13,773 nt of DNA, taken from positions 1-13,773 of the forward strand of contig JAGBQS010000264.1 of the NCBI GenBank assembly GCA_017632695.1. The letters are read 5' to 3'. The notes under the pieces were generated by a model. The model had not been told where the DNA came from. It saw only the letters and a list, made by a program, of their open reading frames with translations, and ran no database searches. Shown here in pieces: positions 6,406-13,773 of the stretch (positions are counted from its first letter, which is position 1; every line of letters starts with the position of its first letter). The position numbers and the translations under genes were made by a program. The stretch comes from Bacteroidales bacterium. GTDB lineage: Bacteria; Bacteroidota; Bacteroidia; Bacteroidales; UBA3663.

Positions 6406-6416
6406 AAAACTGACTG

Positions 6417-7040
6417 ATGTCTATCCTGTTGCCGACAGCCTATCTGGCACCCGTTTCCTATTATGCCGCCTTGTTTCATGCCGACGAGGCGGTCATCGAG
6501 GCGAACGAGTTCTATGTAAAGCAAACGCTCCGGAACCGTTGCGTAATAGCCACCAATCAGGGTCCGCAGGTGCTGAGCATCAATGTGGTGAAGGGGAACC
6601 GACCACGGACTCCCATCCGCACCGTCCGGCTGAGCGACCACGGGAACTGGATGCACCAGCATCTTTACTCGCTGGCAACCTACTATGGCAATTCGCCGTT
6701 CTATGAGTTTTACATCGACGACATTCGCGAAGTGATGATGAACGGACATGACGGCACGCTTTTCGGATTGAACGAAGCGCTTCGGACCAGGATTTGCGAA
6801 CTGATCGGCTTTACTCCTAATGTCCGTTATTCCGAACAGTGGATGGGCGAAAATCTGGAGCCGTTGGCCGATCCAACCATCCGTCATAACGTGCCGGAAT
6901 ATTATCAGATAGCAAAAGCAGACGGCAAGCAGCCGTTCCAGCCGGATATGAGTATTTTGGACCTGCTTTTCAACATGGGTCCCGAATCCATTCTCACCTT
7001 ACGCGATTTAGTACCAACTAAAATATGGAACAAAGACTGA
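6417..7040 (+). CDS. WbqC family protein
   Basis: The 207-residue product resembles the WbqC-like family, whose members occur in polysaccharide gene clusters and, in Bacteroidota, next to lepB; no biochemical function is established that I know of. Features seen are the N-terminal LLPTAYLAPVSYYAALFHAD (4-23, equivalent to the family opening that ends in a hydrophobic helix), FYVKQTLRNRCVIATNQGPQ (32-51), HLYSLATYYGNSPFYEFYIDDI (80-101), and a C-terminal PFQPDMSILDLLFNMGPES. No signal peptide or membrane segment is present, so a cytosolic location is expected. The start 11 bp after lepB and the 16-bp overlap with dxs at its end place it in the middle of an operon. Naming it by symbol would overstate what is known. 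Confidence 0.8.
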   Translation: MSILLPTAYLAPVSYYAALFHADEAVIEANEFYVKQTLRNRCVIATNQGPQVLSINVVKGNRPRTPIRTVRLSDHGNWMHQHLYSLATYYGNSPFYEFYIDDIREVMMNGHDGTLFGLNEALRTRICELIGFTPNVRYSEQWMGENLEPLADPTIRHNVPEYYQIAKADGKQPFQPDMSILDLLFNMGPESILTLRDLVPTKIWNKD

Positions 7041-8941
7041 AAGATATACTACAACAAATCAATTATCCCTCCGACCTCCGTCAATTGCCGGTCGGGCAGT
7101 TGCCCGAAGTCTGTGAGGCCGTCCGCCGCTTTATCATCGAGCAGGTGGCGGTTCATCCCGGCCATTTCGCATCGAGTCTGGGAGCGGTCGAGATCACGGT
7201 TGCCCTTCATTACGTGTATAACACGCCCGAGGACCGGCTGGTATGGGACGTCGGACATCAGGCCTATGCCCACAAGATTCTGACGGGCCGTCGCGATCAG
7301 TTCGATACCTTGCGACAGAAGGGCGGACTCCGCGGATTCCCTTTCCCTGCCGAAAGCGAATACGACACATTCTCTGCCGGACACGCATCCAACAGTATTT
7401 CGGCAGCTTTGGGAATGGCAGTGGCCGATCATCTGTCGGAGGTCGACCGCAAGGTGGTAGCCATTATCGGCGATGCCTCCATTTCCGGCGGTCTGGCGTT
7501 CGAGGGACTGAACAATGCTTCGTCCCAGCCCAACGATCTGCTGATAGTTCTGAACGATAACAAGATGGCCATCGACAAGAACGTCGGTGCACTCTATCAT
7601 TATCTGACCCGTCTGAGCACCAGTCAGCGATATAACCAGCTCCGGTACCGGGCGTATCGGACCCTGCGTAAGCATCGGATGATGAGCGATGGCCTGCGTC
7701 GTGCCATTATCCGTTTCACCAATGCCATCAAGTCGTTGTTCAGCCATCGGCAGAACATCTTTGAGGGTCTCGATATCCGCTATTTCGGACCCATTGACGG
7801 ACACGATGTCATCAAGCTGGTGAATGTCCTCCAGAAGATCAAGAACATGAAGGGACCCAAGCTGCTGCATGTCTGCACCATCAAGGGCAAAGGCTTTGCT
7901 CCGGCAGAGCACGAGTCCATCGATGAGGAGACATCAACCCTTTGGCATGCACCGGGCAAGTTCAATCCCGAAACCGGCGAGCTGATCAGGGAAGATACCG
8001 GAAACACTCCGCAGCCGCCCAAGTTCCAGCAGGTATTCGGCAACACACTGGTTGAACTGGCAAGTGCCGACAAGCGCATTGTAGGCATTACGCCCGCCAT
8101 GCCGTCCGGCAGTTCCATGAATCTGATGATGGAACGCATCCCGGCACGGGCTTTCGATGTAGGCATAGCCGAAGAGCATGCCGTAACCTTCAGCGGCGGT
8201 TTGGCCAAGGAAGGAAAGATACCGTTCTGTGCCATTTACAGCAGTTTTATGCAGCGAGCCGTCGATGAGGTCATCCACGATGTTGCCCTCATGAATCTGC
8301 ATGTCGTATTCTGTCTGGATAGGGCAGGACTGGTAGGCGCCGACGGTCCTACGCACCACGGAGCCTTCGATATTGCCTTCTTCCGTGTCATTCCTAACAT
8401 GGTGGTAGCTTCGCCCATCAACGAGCACTGGCTGCGCCGTCTGATGTTTACGGCAGCCGAGAAGCACGACGGTCCGATCATGCTGCGTTATCCGCGCGGC
8501 AGGGGCGAACTGATTGACTGGAAGTGCCCGCTGGAAGAAGTGCCTATCGGCAAGGGTTACTGTCTGCGCGAAGGAAACGGCGATACCGCCATTCTCAGTT
8601 TCGGTCCGATAGGAACGGAGGCCGAAAAGGCAATCGAGAAATCCGGAGCCGATGTGGCACATTACGACATGGTGTTCTGCAAGCCGCTCGATGTGGATCT
8701 GCTCACGGAGGTATTCGGCAGGTTCAGTCGCATCATAACGGTCGAGGACGGCGTGCGTGACGGCGGTTTCGGCAGCGCTGTGCTCGAGGAGGCAAGCCGT
8801 CAGGGATACACGGGTAAGATTATCCGTCTGGGCATACCCGACGAATTTGTTGAGCAAGGCACATGCCGGGAGCTGTATGAGCTTTGCGGCATCGATGCCG
8901 GATCCATTGCCAGGATCATAGCCGACACCCAACAGAAGTAA
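7025..8941 (+). CDS. dxs: 1-deoxy-D-xylulose-5-phosphate synthase
   Basis: Dxs condenses pyruvate and glyceraldehyde 3-phosphate to DXP using thiamine diphosphate and Mg2+, the first step of the MEP isoprenoid pathway, which supplies undecaprenyl carrier and menaquinone side chains. The 638-residue length is typical. Seen motifs: PGHFASSLG (45-53) with H47 matching E. coli His49; WDVGHQAYAHKILTGR (74-89); FSAGHASNSISAALG (116-130); the cofactor motif GDASISGGLAFEGLNNAS (149-166) ending in NDN (177-179); FGPIDGHD (254-261); EEHAVTFSGG (383-392), with E383 the cofactor-activating Glu; and DRAGLVGADGPTHHG (432-446). GDA replaces the GDG of many homologues. The start overlaps the last 16 bp of wbqC in another frame, which points to translational coupling. 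It precedes trkA by 27 bp. Confidence 0.97.
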   Translation: MEQRLKDILQQINYPSDLRQLPVGQLPEVCEAVRRFIIEQVAVHPGHFASSLGAVEITVALHYVYNTPEDRLVWDVGHQAYAHKILTGRRDQFDTLRQKGGLRGFPFPAESEYDTFSAGHASNSISAALGMAVADHLSEVDRKVVAIIGDASISGGLAFEGLNNASSQPNDLLIVLNDNKMAIDKNVGALYHYLTRLSTSQRYNQLRYRAYRTLRKHRMMSDGLRRAIIRFTNAIKSLFSHRQNIFEGLDIRYFGPIDGHDVIKLVNVLQKIKNMKGPKLLHVCTIKGKGFAPAEHESIDEETSTLWHAPGKFNPETGELIREDTGNTPQPPKFQQVFGNTLVELASADKRIVGITPAMPSGSSMNLMMERIPARAFDVGIAEEHAVTFSGGLAKEGKIPFCAIYSSFMQRAVDEVIHDVALMNLHVVFCLDRAGLVGADGPTHHGAFDIAFFRVIPNMVVASPINEHWLRRLMFTAAEKHDGPIMLRYPRGRGELIDWKCPLEEVPIGKGYCLREGNGDTAILSFGPIGTEAEKAIEKSGADVAHYDMVFCKPLDVDLLTEVFGRFSRIITVEDGVRDGGFGSAVLEEASRQGYTGKIIRLGIPDEFVEQGTCRELYELCGIDAGSIARIIADTQQK

Positions 8942-8968
8942 GACAATCCAAGCAAAACCTTACAGCCT

Positions 8969-10303
8969 ATGAAGATTGTAATTGCAGGAGCACAGGAAGT
9001 AGGTACCCATCTGGCCCGACTGTTAAGTCGGGAGAACATGGACGTCACGCTGATGGACAGCGATCCGGAGCGTGTGTCCCAACTGTCATTTCTCAATCTG
9101 ATGACCATCGTCGGTTCTCCGACCTCCATCCTTTCGCTCAAGGAGGCCGAAGTGCCCAATGCCGACCTGTTCATTGCTGTTACGCCCAACGAGTCGGTTA
9201 ACATCCATGCCTGCATCCTGGCATCCAATATGGGTGCCCGACGTACACTGGCACGTATCGATAACTACGAGATGCAGAAGAACGAAAACGCAGAGTTCTA
9301 CCGGAAGATCGGAATCAACCGGCTGGTATATCCGGAACTGTTGGGCGGACAGGCCGTTGCACAGGCTATCAGCCGTCCGTGGGCGCGTATGTCGTTCGAA
9401 TTGTGCGAAGGTCATCTGCTCCTGCTGACCGTCAAGGTGCGTGAAGGTGCTCCCATTGTCAAGCAGACGATGATGGAAATCGGCAAGCAGCATCCGCAGT
9501 ACCACATAGCTGCCATCAAGCGTGGCGACAAGGTTATCATTCCGCAGGGCAAGGACGAGGTGCTCGACAACGATATCGTCTATTTCGTGGTTGCTCCGCA
9601 GCATACGGAGTCCGTCCGGCTTATTTGCGGAAAGAAGGACCGCAACCTGAAGCGGGTAGTCATCATGGGCGGAAACCGCCTGGGCATACAGGCGGCCTAC
9701 GCTCTTTCCAATAACTACGACATTCTGTTTATCGAGCAGGACCGCCGGCAGGCTGAAGTCCTGTTGGAGAAACTGCCCAAGAGCAAGGTCATGAACGGCG
9801 ATTCGGCCGACATTGATTTCCTGAGCGAAATCGGTCTGACCAATACCGATGCATTCGTGGCATTGGGCGATAATTCCGGCACCAACGTGCTGGCCTGTCT
9901 GACCGCCAAGAAGCTGGGCGTAGGCAAGACGGTGGCCGAAGTGGAGGACGTCGATTACATTGCCCTGGCAGCCAACCTGAATATCGGTTCCACCATCAAC
10001 AAGAAGATACTCACCGCATCGAGCATCTATCAGCTGCTGCTCGATGCCGATAAGACCAACGCCAAGTGCTTCAGTCTGGTGGATGCCGAGGTGGCCGATC
10101 TGGTTGCCCAGCCGGGTTCCAAGATTACGCGCAAGGCAGTTAAGGAGCTTGAGTTGCCGCGTGGCATCACATTGGGCGGTATGGTTCGCGAAGGCGTAGG
10201 CCAGACCATCAAGGGCGATACCCAGATACAGGCCGGCGATCATGTAGTTGTGGTCTGCATGAACGAGATGATCGGAAAAGTCGAGAAACTGTTCATAAAG
10301 TAA
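8969..10303 (+). CDS. trkA: Trk potassium uptake regulatory subunit TrkA
   Basis: TrkA is the cytosolic, nucleotide-binding RCK-type subunit that gates the TrkH potassium channel. The 444 residues are two tandem halves, each a Rossmann domain plus a TrkA-C domain. The first Rossmann loop is GAQEVGTHLARLL (7-19) with the acidic end of strand 2 at D30; the second is IMGGNRLGIQAAYAL (232-246) with E256 and D258 after the second strand. The TrkA-C domains lie at about 140-220 and 360-444, with GDKVIIPQGKDEVLDNDIVYFVV (186-208) and GDTQIQAGDHVVVVC (416-430). The first glycine loop is G-A-x-E-V-G rather than the textbook GxGxxG. Length matches E. coli TrkA (458) closely. The ATG at 8969 opens directly into strand 1. 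It is followed 9 bp later by trkH, its partner, which supports the assignment. Confidence 0.96.
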   Translation: MKIVIAGAQEVGTHLARLLSRENMDVTLMDSDPERVSQLSFLNLMTIVGSPTSILSLKEAEVPNADLFIAVTPNESVNIHACILASNMGARRTLARIDNYEMQKNENAEFYRKIGINRLVYPELLGGQAVAQAISRPWARMSFELCEGHLLLLTVKVREGAPIVKQTMMEIGKQHPQYHIAAIKRGDKVIIPQGKDEVLDNDIVYFVVAPQHTESVRLICGKKDRNLKRVVIMGGNRLGIQAAYALSNNYDILFIEQDRRQAEVLLEKLPKSKVMNGDSADIDFLSEIGLTNTDAFVALGDNSGTNVLACLTAKKLGVGKTVAEVEDVDYIALAANLNIGSTINKKILTASSIYQLLLDADKTNAKCFSLVDAEVADLVAQPGSKITRKAVKELELPRGITLGGMVREGVGQTIKGDTQIQAGDHVVVVCMNEMIGKVEKLFIK

Positions 10304-10312
10304 ATTGGCGAT

Positions 10313-11830
10313 ATGCATTTCAACTGGACAACCATCAGATACATTTACGGAAACCTGTTGCTGCTGCTTTCCTTCTTCATGGCGGTTGCAACGGGGGTGG
10401 CTGTGTTCTATCATTTCCGTTGCGGTGAGACTGACTGGCTGGCCTTCCTCATCACCACGCTGATTACCATGACAGTGGGTGCCGTTTCCATACTGACTGC
10501 CCGAAGGCACAAGACGACGCTCAACAGCCGCGAGGGCTTCCTGGTGGTAGCTTTGGCGTGGGTGCTGTTCTCCCTGTTCGGCATGTTGCCCTATCTGCTG
10601 GTAGGAACCTGCCAGACGGTGGCCGATGCCTTTATCGAGACGATGGCCGGCTTTACCACAACAGGCTGTACGGTACTGAACAACATCGAGGCACAGCCGC
10701 ACGGAATACTCTTCTGGCGCTGTCTGACGCAATGGTTAGGCGGTTTGGGAATCGTGGTCTTCTCGCTGTCGATGCTACCTATGCTCGGCATCGGTCTGAC
10801 CACCATGTATAAAGCCGAAGTAAGCGGACTGGGGGTCGAGAAGCTGCGTCCCAAGATCAGTGCCACGGCACGGCGTCTGTGGATGCTTTACCTGCTGTTC
10901 TCCCTGCTGTGCTGCGGATCGTACTGGCTGTGCGGCATGACGGTGTTCGATGCCGTCTGCCACACGCTTTCCACCATGGCATCGGGCGGATTCAGCACGC
11001 ATTCGGCCAGCATCGGCTATTTCCAGTCGCCTGCCATCGAGTATGTGTGTGCCCTCTTCATGATCCTGACCACCTGCAACTACAGCCTGTATTACATGGC
11101 AGGAGTGGGGCGTTTCAGGCACTTCTGGCGCAATGAGGAGTTCCGTGTTTACATCTTCATCATACTGGGCGCTACCTGTCTGTTCATGCTGCTCGAAGGC
11201 ATCAGCCGCTGGGATCAGTGCGTACTCATCAATCCCGAGCAGGAAGCTGCGTTGGGCGACGGTACCCTGCTGACCTCCTTCCGCACTATGCTGTTCCATA
11301 CGGCCTCCATCATCTCCAGTTCCGGTTTCCAGGCACAGTACTACGACTATCAGCTTTGGGGACCCGTCTTCTGGGTTCCGACCCTGATGCTCATGGTCAT
11401 GGGCGGCTGTACATGCAGTACGGCGGGCGGTCTGAAGGTTATCCGATTCATGGTATTGGGCAAGAATGCCCGCAACGAGTTCATGCAGCAGATTGATCCG
11501 CATACCTTTACGGCAGTTCGCATCAACGGACATATCATCTCCAACGATCTGGTACATCGTGTCATGGCCCTGCTGCTTGCGTATATCATGCTGCTGGTGT
11601 TCAGCGTGTTTGTCCTGCAGCTCATGGGACTGTCGTTCGATACTGCCATCGGAACCGCCATTTCGGCCTTTGGCAATACAGGTCCTGCGTTAGGATCCAC
11701 GGGACCTGCCTTCAACTGGTCGGGCATCCCCGAAATCGGCAAGTGGTACCTGAGCGTCTGCATGCTAATCGGCCGATTGGAGATCTTCACCGTCATGGTG
11801 CTCTTCCTGCCGATGTTCTGGAAAAAGTAA
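10313..11830 (+). CDS. trkH: Trk potassium transporter TrkH
   Basis: TrkH is the inner-membrane potassium channel subunit that takes up K+ with TrkA. The 505-residue protein is almost entirely hydrophobic segments arranged as four membrane-pore-membrane repeats plus an N-terminal pair. The four selectivity-filter loops are visible: TTTGCT (115-120, G118), SGGFST (224-229), SSSGFQ (335-340, G338) and GNTGPA (454-459, G457). Other family marks are WLGGLGIVVFSLSMLPMLGI (141-160), GGCTCSTAGGLKVIR (364-378) and the C-terminal GRLEIFTVMVLFLP (487-500). The first filter carries Cys after TTTG, where Ala or Ser is more usual. It begins 9 bp after trkA. It is followed by 78 bp made mostly of heptamer repeats, then ftsK. 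Confidence 0.96.
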   Translation: MHFNWTTIRYIYGNLLLLLSFFMAVATGVAVFYHFRCGETDWLAFLITTLITMTVGAVSILTARRHKTTLNSREGFLVVALAWVLFSLFGMLPYLLVGTCQTVADAFIETMAGFTTTGCTVLNNIEAQPHGILFWRCLTQWLGGLGIVVFSLSMLPMLGIGLTTMYKAEVSGLGVEKLRPKISATARRLWMLYLLFSLLCCGSYWLCGMTVFDAVCHTLSTMASGGFSTHSASIGYFQSPAIEYVCALFMILTTCNYSLYYMAGVGRFRHFWRNEEFRVYIFIILGATCLFMLLEGISRWDQCVLINPEQEAALGDGTLLTSFRTMLFHTASIISSSGFQAQYYDYQLWGPVFWVPTLMLMVMGGCTCSTAGGLKVIRFMVLGKNARNEFMQQIDPHTFTAVRINGHIISNDLVHRVMALLLAYIMLLVFSVFVLQLMGLSFDTAIGTAISAFGNTGPALGSTGPAFNWSGIPEIGKWYLSVCMLIGRLEIFTVMVLFLPMFWKK

Positions 11831-11839
11831 CGTTATAAT

Positions 11840-11902
11840 AGTTATTAGTTACTAGTTATTAGTTATCAGTTATCAGTTATTAGTTAATAGTTATCAGTTA
11901 TT
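11840..11902 (+). repeat. Nine tandem heptamers of type AGTTANY
   Basis: Nine perfect-phase 7-bp units fill 63 bp: AGTTATT, AGTTACT, AGTTATT, AGTTATC, AGTTATC, AGTTATT, AGTTAAT, AGTTATC, AGTTATT. Only the last two positions of each unit vary. The array begins 9 bp after the trkH stop and ends 6 bp before the ftsK ATG, so it would form nearly all of the intergenic mRNA and contain the ftsK ribosome entry region. No Bacteroidota -7 box is visible inside it. Such short AT-rich arrays are prone to slippage, so copy number may vary between strains. Confidence 0.95.
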
Positions 11903-11908
11903 AGATAA

Positions 11909-13773
11909 ATGAGGAAAGATACTAAAGATAAGAAAAAGTCATTTCAGCCTAACCGGTTTGTCCTGTTTTTCAGCGACGAGCGCACCCGCTTCATCCTGGG
12001 ACTGCTGTTCCTGTTCCTGGGCGCCCTGATGGCCCTGGCGTTCACCAGTTTCCTGTCGAGTGCCGGTAAGGCCGACAGTGCCGCCCTTCAGAGCGGACAT
12101 ATCTATGGCGAGGGAGCCAACAACTGGGCAGGCACCCTGGGAGCCGTCATGGCCGAGTACTGCATCAACCGCTGGTTGGGTGTGGCATCGTTCCTGTATG
12201 TCATTTTCTTCCTGCGGCTGGGTTACCGGCTGTTCAGGGTAATGCCCTTGCGTCCGCTGTTCCCCGTGCTGCTGCTGTATGCCATCTGGAGTATCTGGAT
12301 CTCGCTGGCGTGCGGATTTGTGGGCCTGTATCTGTTCGAAGGCTATCAGACAACCTATATCTATTGGGGCGGTCATCACGGCTACGATCTGGAGCAGGTG
12401 CTGGAACGCCTCATCGGCTTCCCGGGCATGCTGTTGCTGCTGGTTGTCAGCTTCCTGATCCTGGCAGTATTTGTGAGCCGGAAGGTGATAGGCCGTACGC
12501 AGTATGCAGCGGGTGTGTTTGCCCGTTGGCGTCAGCGTCAGATAGCTGCTGCCGAAGCCCGCAGGGCCGAGCGTGAGGCCGAAGAGGCTGCCGCAGCCGC
12601 GGCTGCAGCACAGGCAGCTCAGGAGGCTGCAGCACAGGCCGAAACGCAGCCTGCTGCAAGTGTACAGCCGGAAGGTCAGATCGGAACATCGGCACCGCTT
12701 CCTGAAATCGAAACCACCTCCGAGGACGAGCCCTTCGATACTCCGATTGAAACCGAAGGCGAGGATCCCGGCGACCGACCGGAAGATGAGTTCGAGCAGC
12801 CGCTTACCCGCGAAGAGGAGGAGCTGCTGAAGGGCGAGGAGAATCCGCTCGAAACCAACGATCCGACCTTTACCGTTACGGCCGGCACCACCGATGTGCT
12901 CGATGAGCCGCTCGAGATGCCGCAGGAAGACTACGATCCTACCAAGGACCTGGAATACTATAAGTTCCCGACGCCCGATCTGCTGAAGGAGTATCCTACC
13001 GTGGTGCCGATCGATATGGAGGAGCAGAAGGAGAACGAACAGCGCATCAAGGAGACACTTTCCAACTATGGCGTCGAGATCAGGAGCATCTCAGCCACCG
13101 TAGGTCCTACCATCACGCTGTTCGAGATTGTGCTCGAGAACGGCCAGCGTATCAGCAAGGTACGCAGCCTGAGCGATGAGATTGCCATGAGTATCGCATC
13201 GCGCAGCGGTATCCGCATCATTGCGCCTATTCCGGGCAAGACAGCCATCGGTATCGAGGTTCCGAACCGCGATCCGCAGACCGTCTCCATGCGCGAGTGT
13301 ATCATGAGCCGTGCCTTCCAGGAGAGCAAGGCAGCCCTGCCCGTCGTGCTGGGTAAGACCATCACCAACGAGGTCTTCTGCTTCGATCTGGCCAAGGCTC
13401 CGCACATGCTGGTGGCAGGTGCTACGGGTCAGGGAAAATCGGTCGGCCTGAACGCCATTATTACCTCTCTGCTTTACCAGAAGCACCCCTCGCAGCTCAA
13501 GATTGTTCTTATCGATCCGAAGATGGTCGAGTTCTCGGTTTACAGCAACATCGAAAGGCACTATCTGGCCAAGTTGCCCGACATGGAAGATCCTATCATC
13601 ACCGATGTCACCAAGGTGGTAGCCACGTTGAAGTCGCTCTGTGCCGAGATGGAAGACCGTTACGCCCTGCTCAAGGAGGCAGGCTGCCGCAAGCTCGAGG
13701 AGTACAACGACAAGTTCATCCACCGGAAGCTCAATCCGCGCAAGCACATCGAGGCTCCGTTCGGTTCCAAGGA
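11909..13773 (+). CDS. ftsK: DNA translocase FtsK, 5' part (runs off window)
   Basis: FtsK is the septal DNA pump that clears and aligns chromosome termini during division. The reading frame opens at the ATG at 11909 (MRKDTKDKKKSFQPNRF) and stays open for 621 codons to the window edge. The N-terminal membrane domain has four likely segments at about 28-48, 88-105, 116-141 and 172-190. The linker starts with an Ala/Glu/Arg-rich helical stretch (211-248), then an acidic low-complexity region to about residue 350. The alpha/beta motor part follows with SATVGPTITLFEI, the Walker A motif GATGQGKS (504-511) and a Walker B-like strand IVLIDPK with D536. The rest of the motor and any gamma DNA-reading domain lie beyond the edge. 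The linker is moderate in length. No promoter is seen upstream, so it may be read from the trk genes or further left. Confidence 0.95.
   Translation, partial: MRKDTKDKKKSFQPNRFVLFFSDERTRFILGLLFLFLGALMALAFTSFLSSAGKADSAALQSGHIYGEGANNWAGTLGAVMAEYCINRWLGVASFLYVIFFLRLGYRLFRVMPLRPLFPVLLLYAIWSIWISLACGFVGLYLFEGYQTTYIYWGGHHGYDLEQVLERLIGFPGMLLLLVVSFLILAVFVSRKVIGRTQYAAGVFARWRQRQIAAAEARRAEREAEEAAAAAAAAQAAQEAAAQAETQPAASVQPEGQIGTSAPLPEIETTSEDEPFDTPIETEGEDPGDRPEDEFEQPLTREEEELLKGEENPLETNDPTFTVTAGTTDVLDEPLEMPQEDYDPTKDLEYYKFPTPDLLKEYPTVVPIDMEEQKENEQRIKETLSNYGVEIRSISATVGPTITLFEIVLENGQRISKVRSLSDEIAMSIASRSGIRIIAPIPGKTAIGIEVPNRDPQTVSMRECIMSRAFQESKAALPVVLGKTITNEVFCFDLAKAPHMLVAGATGQGKSVGLNAIITSLLYQKHPSQLKIVLIDPKMVEFSVYSNIERHYLAKLPDMEDPIITDVTKVVATLKSLCAEMEDRYALLKEAGCRKLEEYNDKFIHRKLNPRKHIEAPFGSK

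Noticed and set aside
9086..10732. 548-codon open frame on the minus strand
   Set aside because: It lies wholly antisense to trkA and trkH, both clearly identified. It encodes a His/Gln-rich composition with no recognisable domain and is a by-product of codon bias.
11834..11839. TATAAT as a promoter for ftsK
   Set aside because: Bacteroidota primary promoters use TAnnTTTG rather than TATAAT, and no matching upstream element is present.

Overview
The window reads as chromosomal core DNA of a member of the Bacteroidota, most likely order Bacteroidales. The evidence is the set of lineage-typical proteins (DUF4293, DUF2851, an Rpb6-like RNA polymerase omega subunit that begins MDYKKTNAP, a long-insert signal peptidase I, a WbqC-family protein), promoters of the Bacteroidota type (-7 box TAnnTTTG), and the absence of clear Shine-Dalgarno sequences. 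Genus cannot be fixed by eye. No phage, transposase, CRISPR or defence genes are visible.

Layout. (1) 1-799: the tail of an rRNA operon (5S rRNA at about 44-154), two intrinsic terminators, and a gene-less, repeat-built stretch. The 5S tail plus terminator is duplicated with a ~76-bp period, followed by a strongly diverged 41-bp tandem array in which most units can fold into two small hairpins. (2) 719-2603: a promoter and a three-gene unit bamD - rpoZ - DUF4293 (outer-membrane assembly lipoprotein, RNA polymerase omega, small membrane protein) ending in a terminator that is also usable from the other strand. (3) 2621-3826, minus strand: a DUF2851 gene convergent on that unit. (4) 3827-4062: a divergent intergenic region with a likely promoter for each direction and a hairpin near the start of the dapB leader. 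(5) 4063-13773, plus strand: dapB (lysine and diaminopimelate synthesis), lepB (signal peptidase I), wbqC, dxs (isoprenoid precursor synthesis, overlapping wbqC), trkA and trkH (potassium uptake), then an array of nine 7-bp repeats directly before ftsK, which runs off the right end.

The protein-coding part is envelope and housekeeping biology: BamD assembles outer-membrane proteins, LepB matures exported proteins, DapB feeds peptidoglycan precursors, Dxs feeds the isoprenoid pathway that makes the undecaprenyl carrier, TrkAH handles potassium and turgor, and FtsK couples division to chromosome segregation. The least explained material is noncoding: the 41-bp array at 319-605, the duplicated 5S-tail/terminator at 141-293, and the heptamer array at 11840-11902. 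I do not see a convincing new multi-gene system; the DUF2851 protein is the most interesting uncharacterised protein here.
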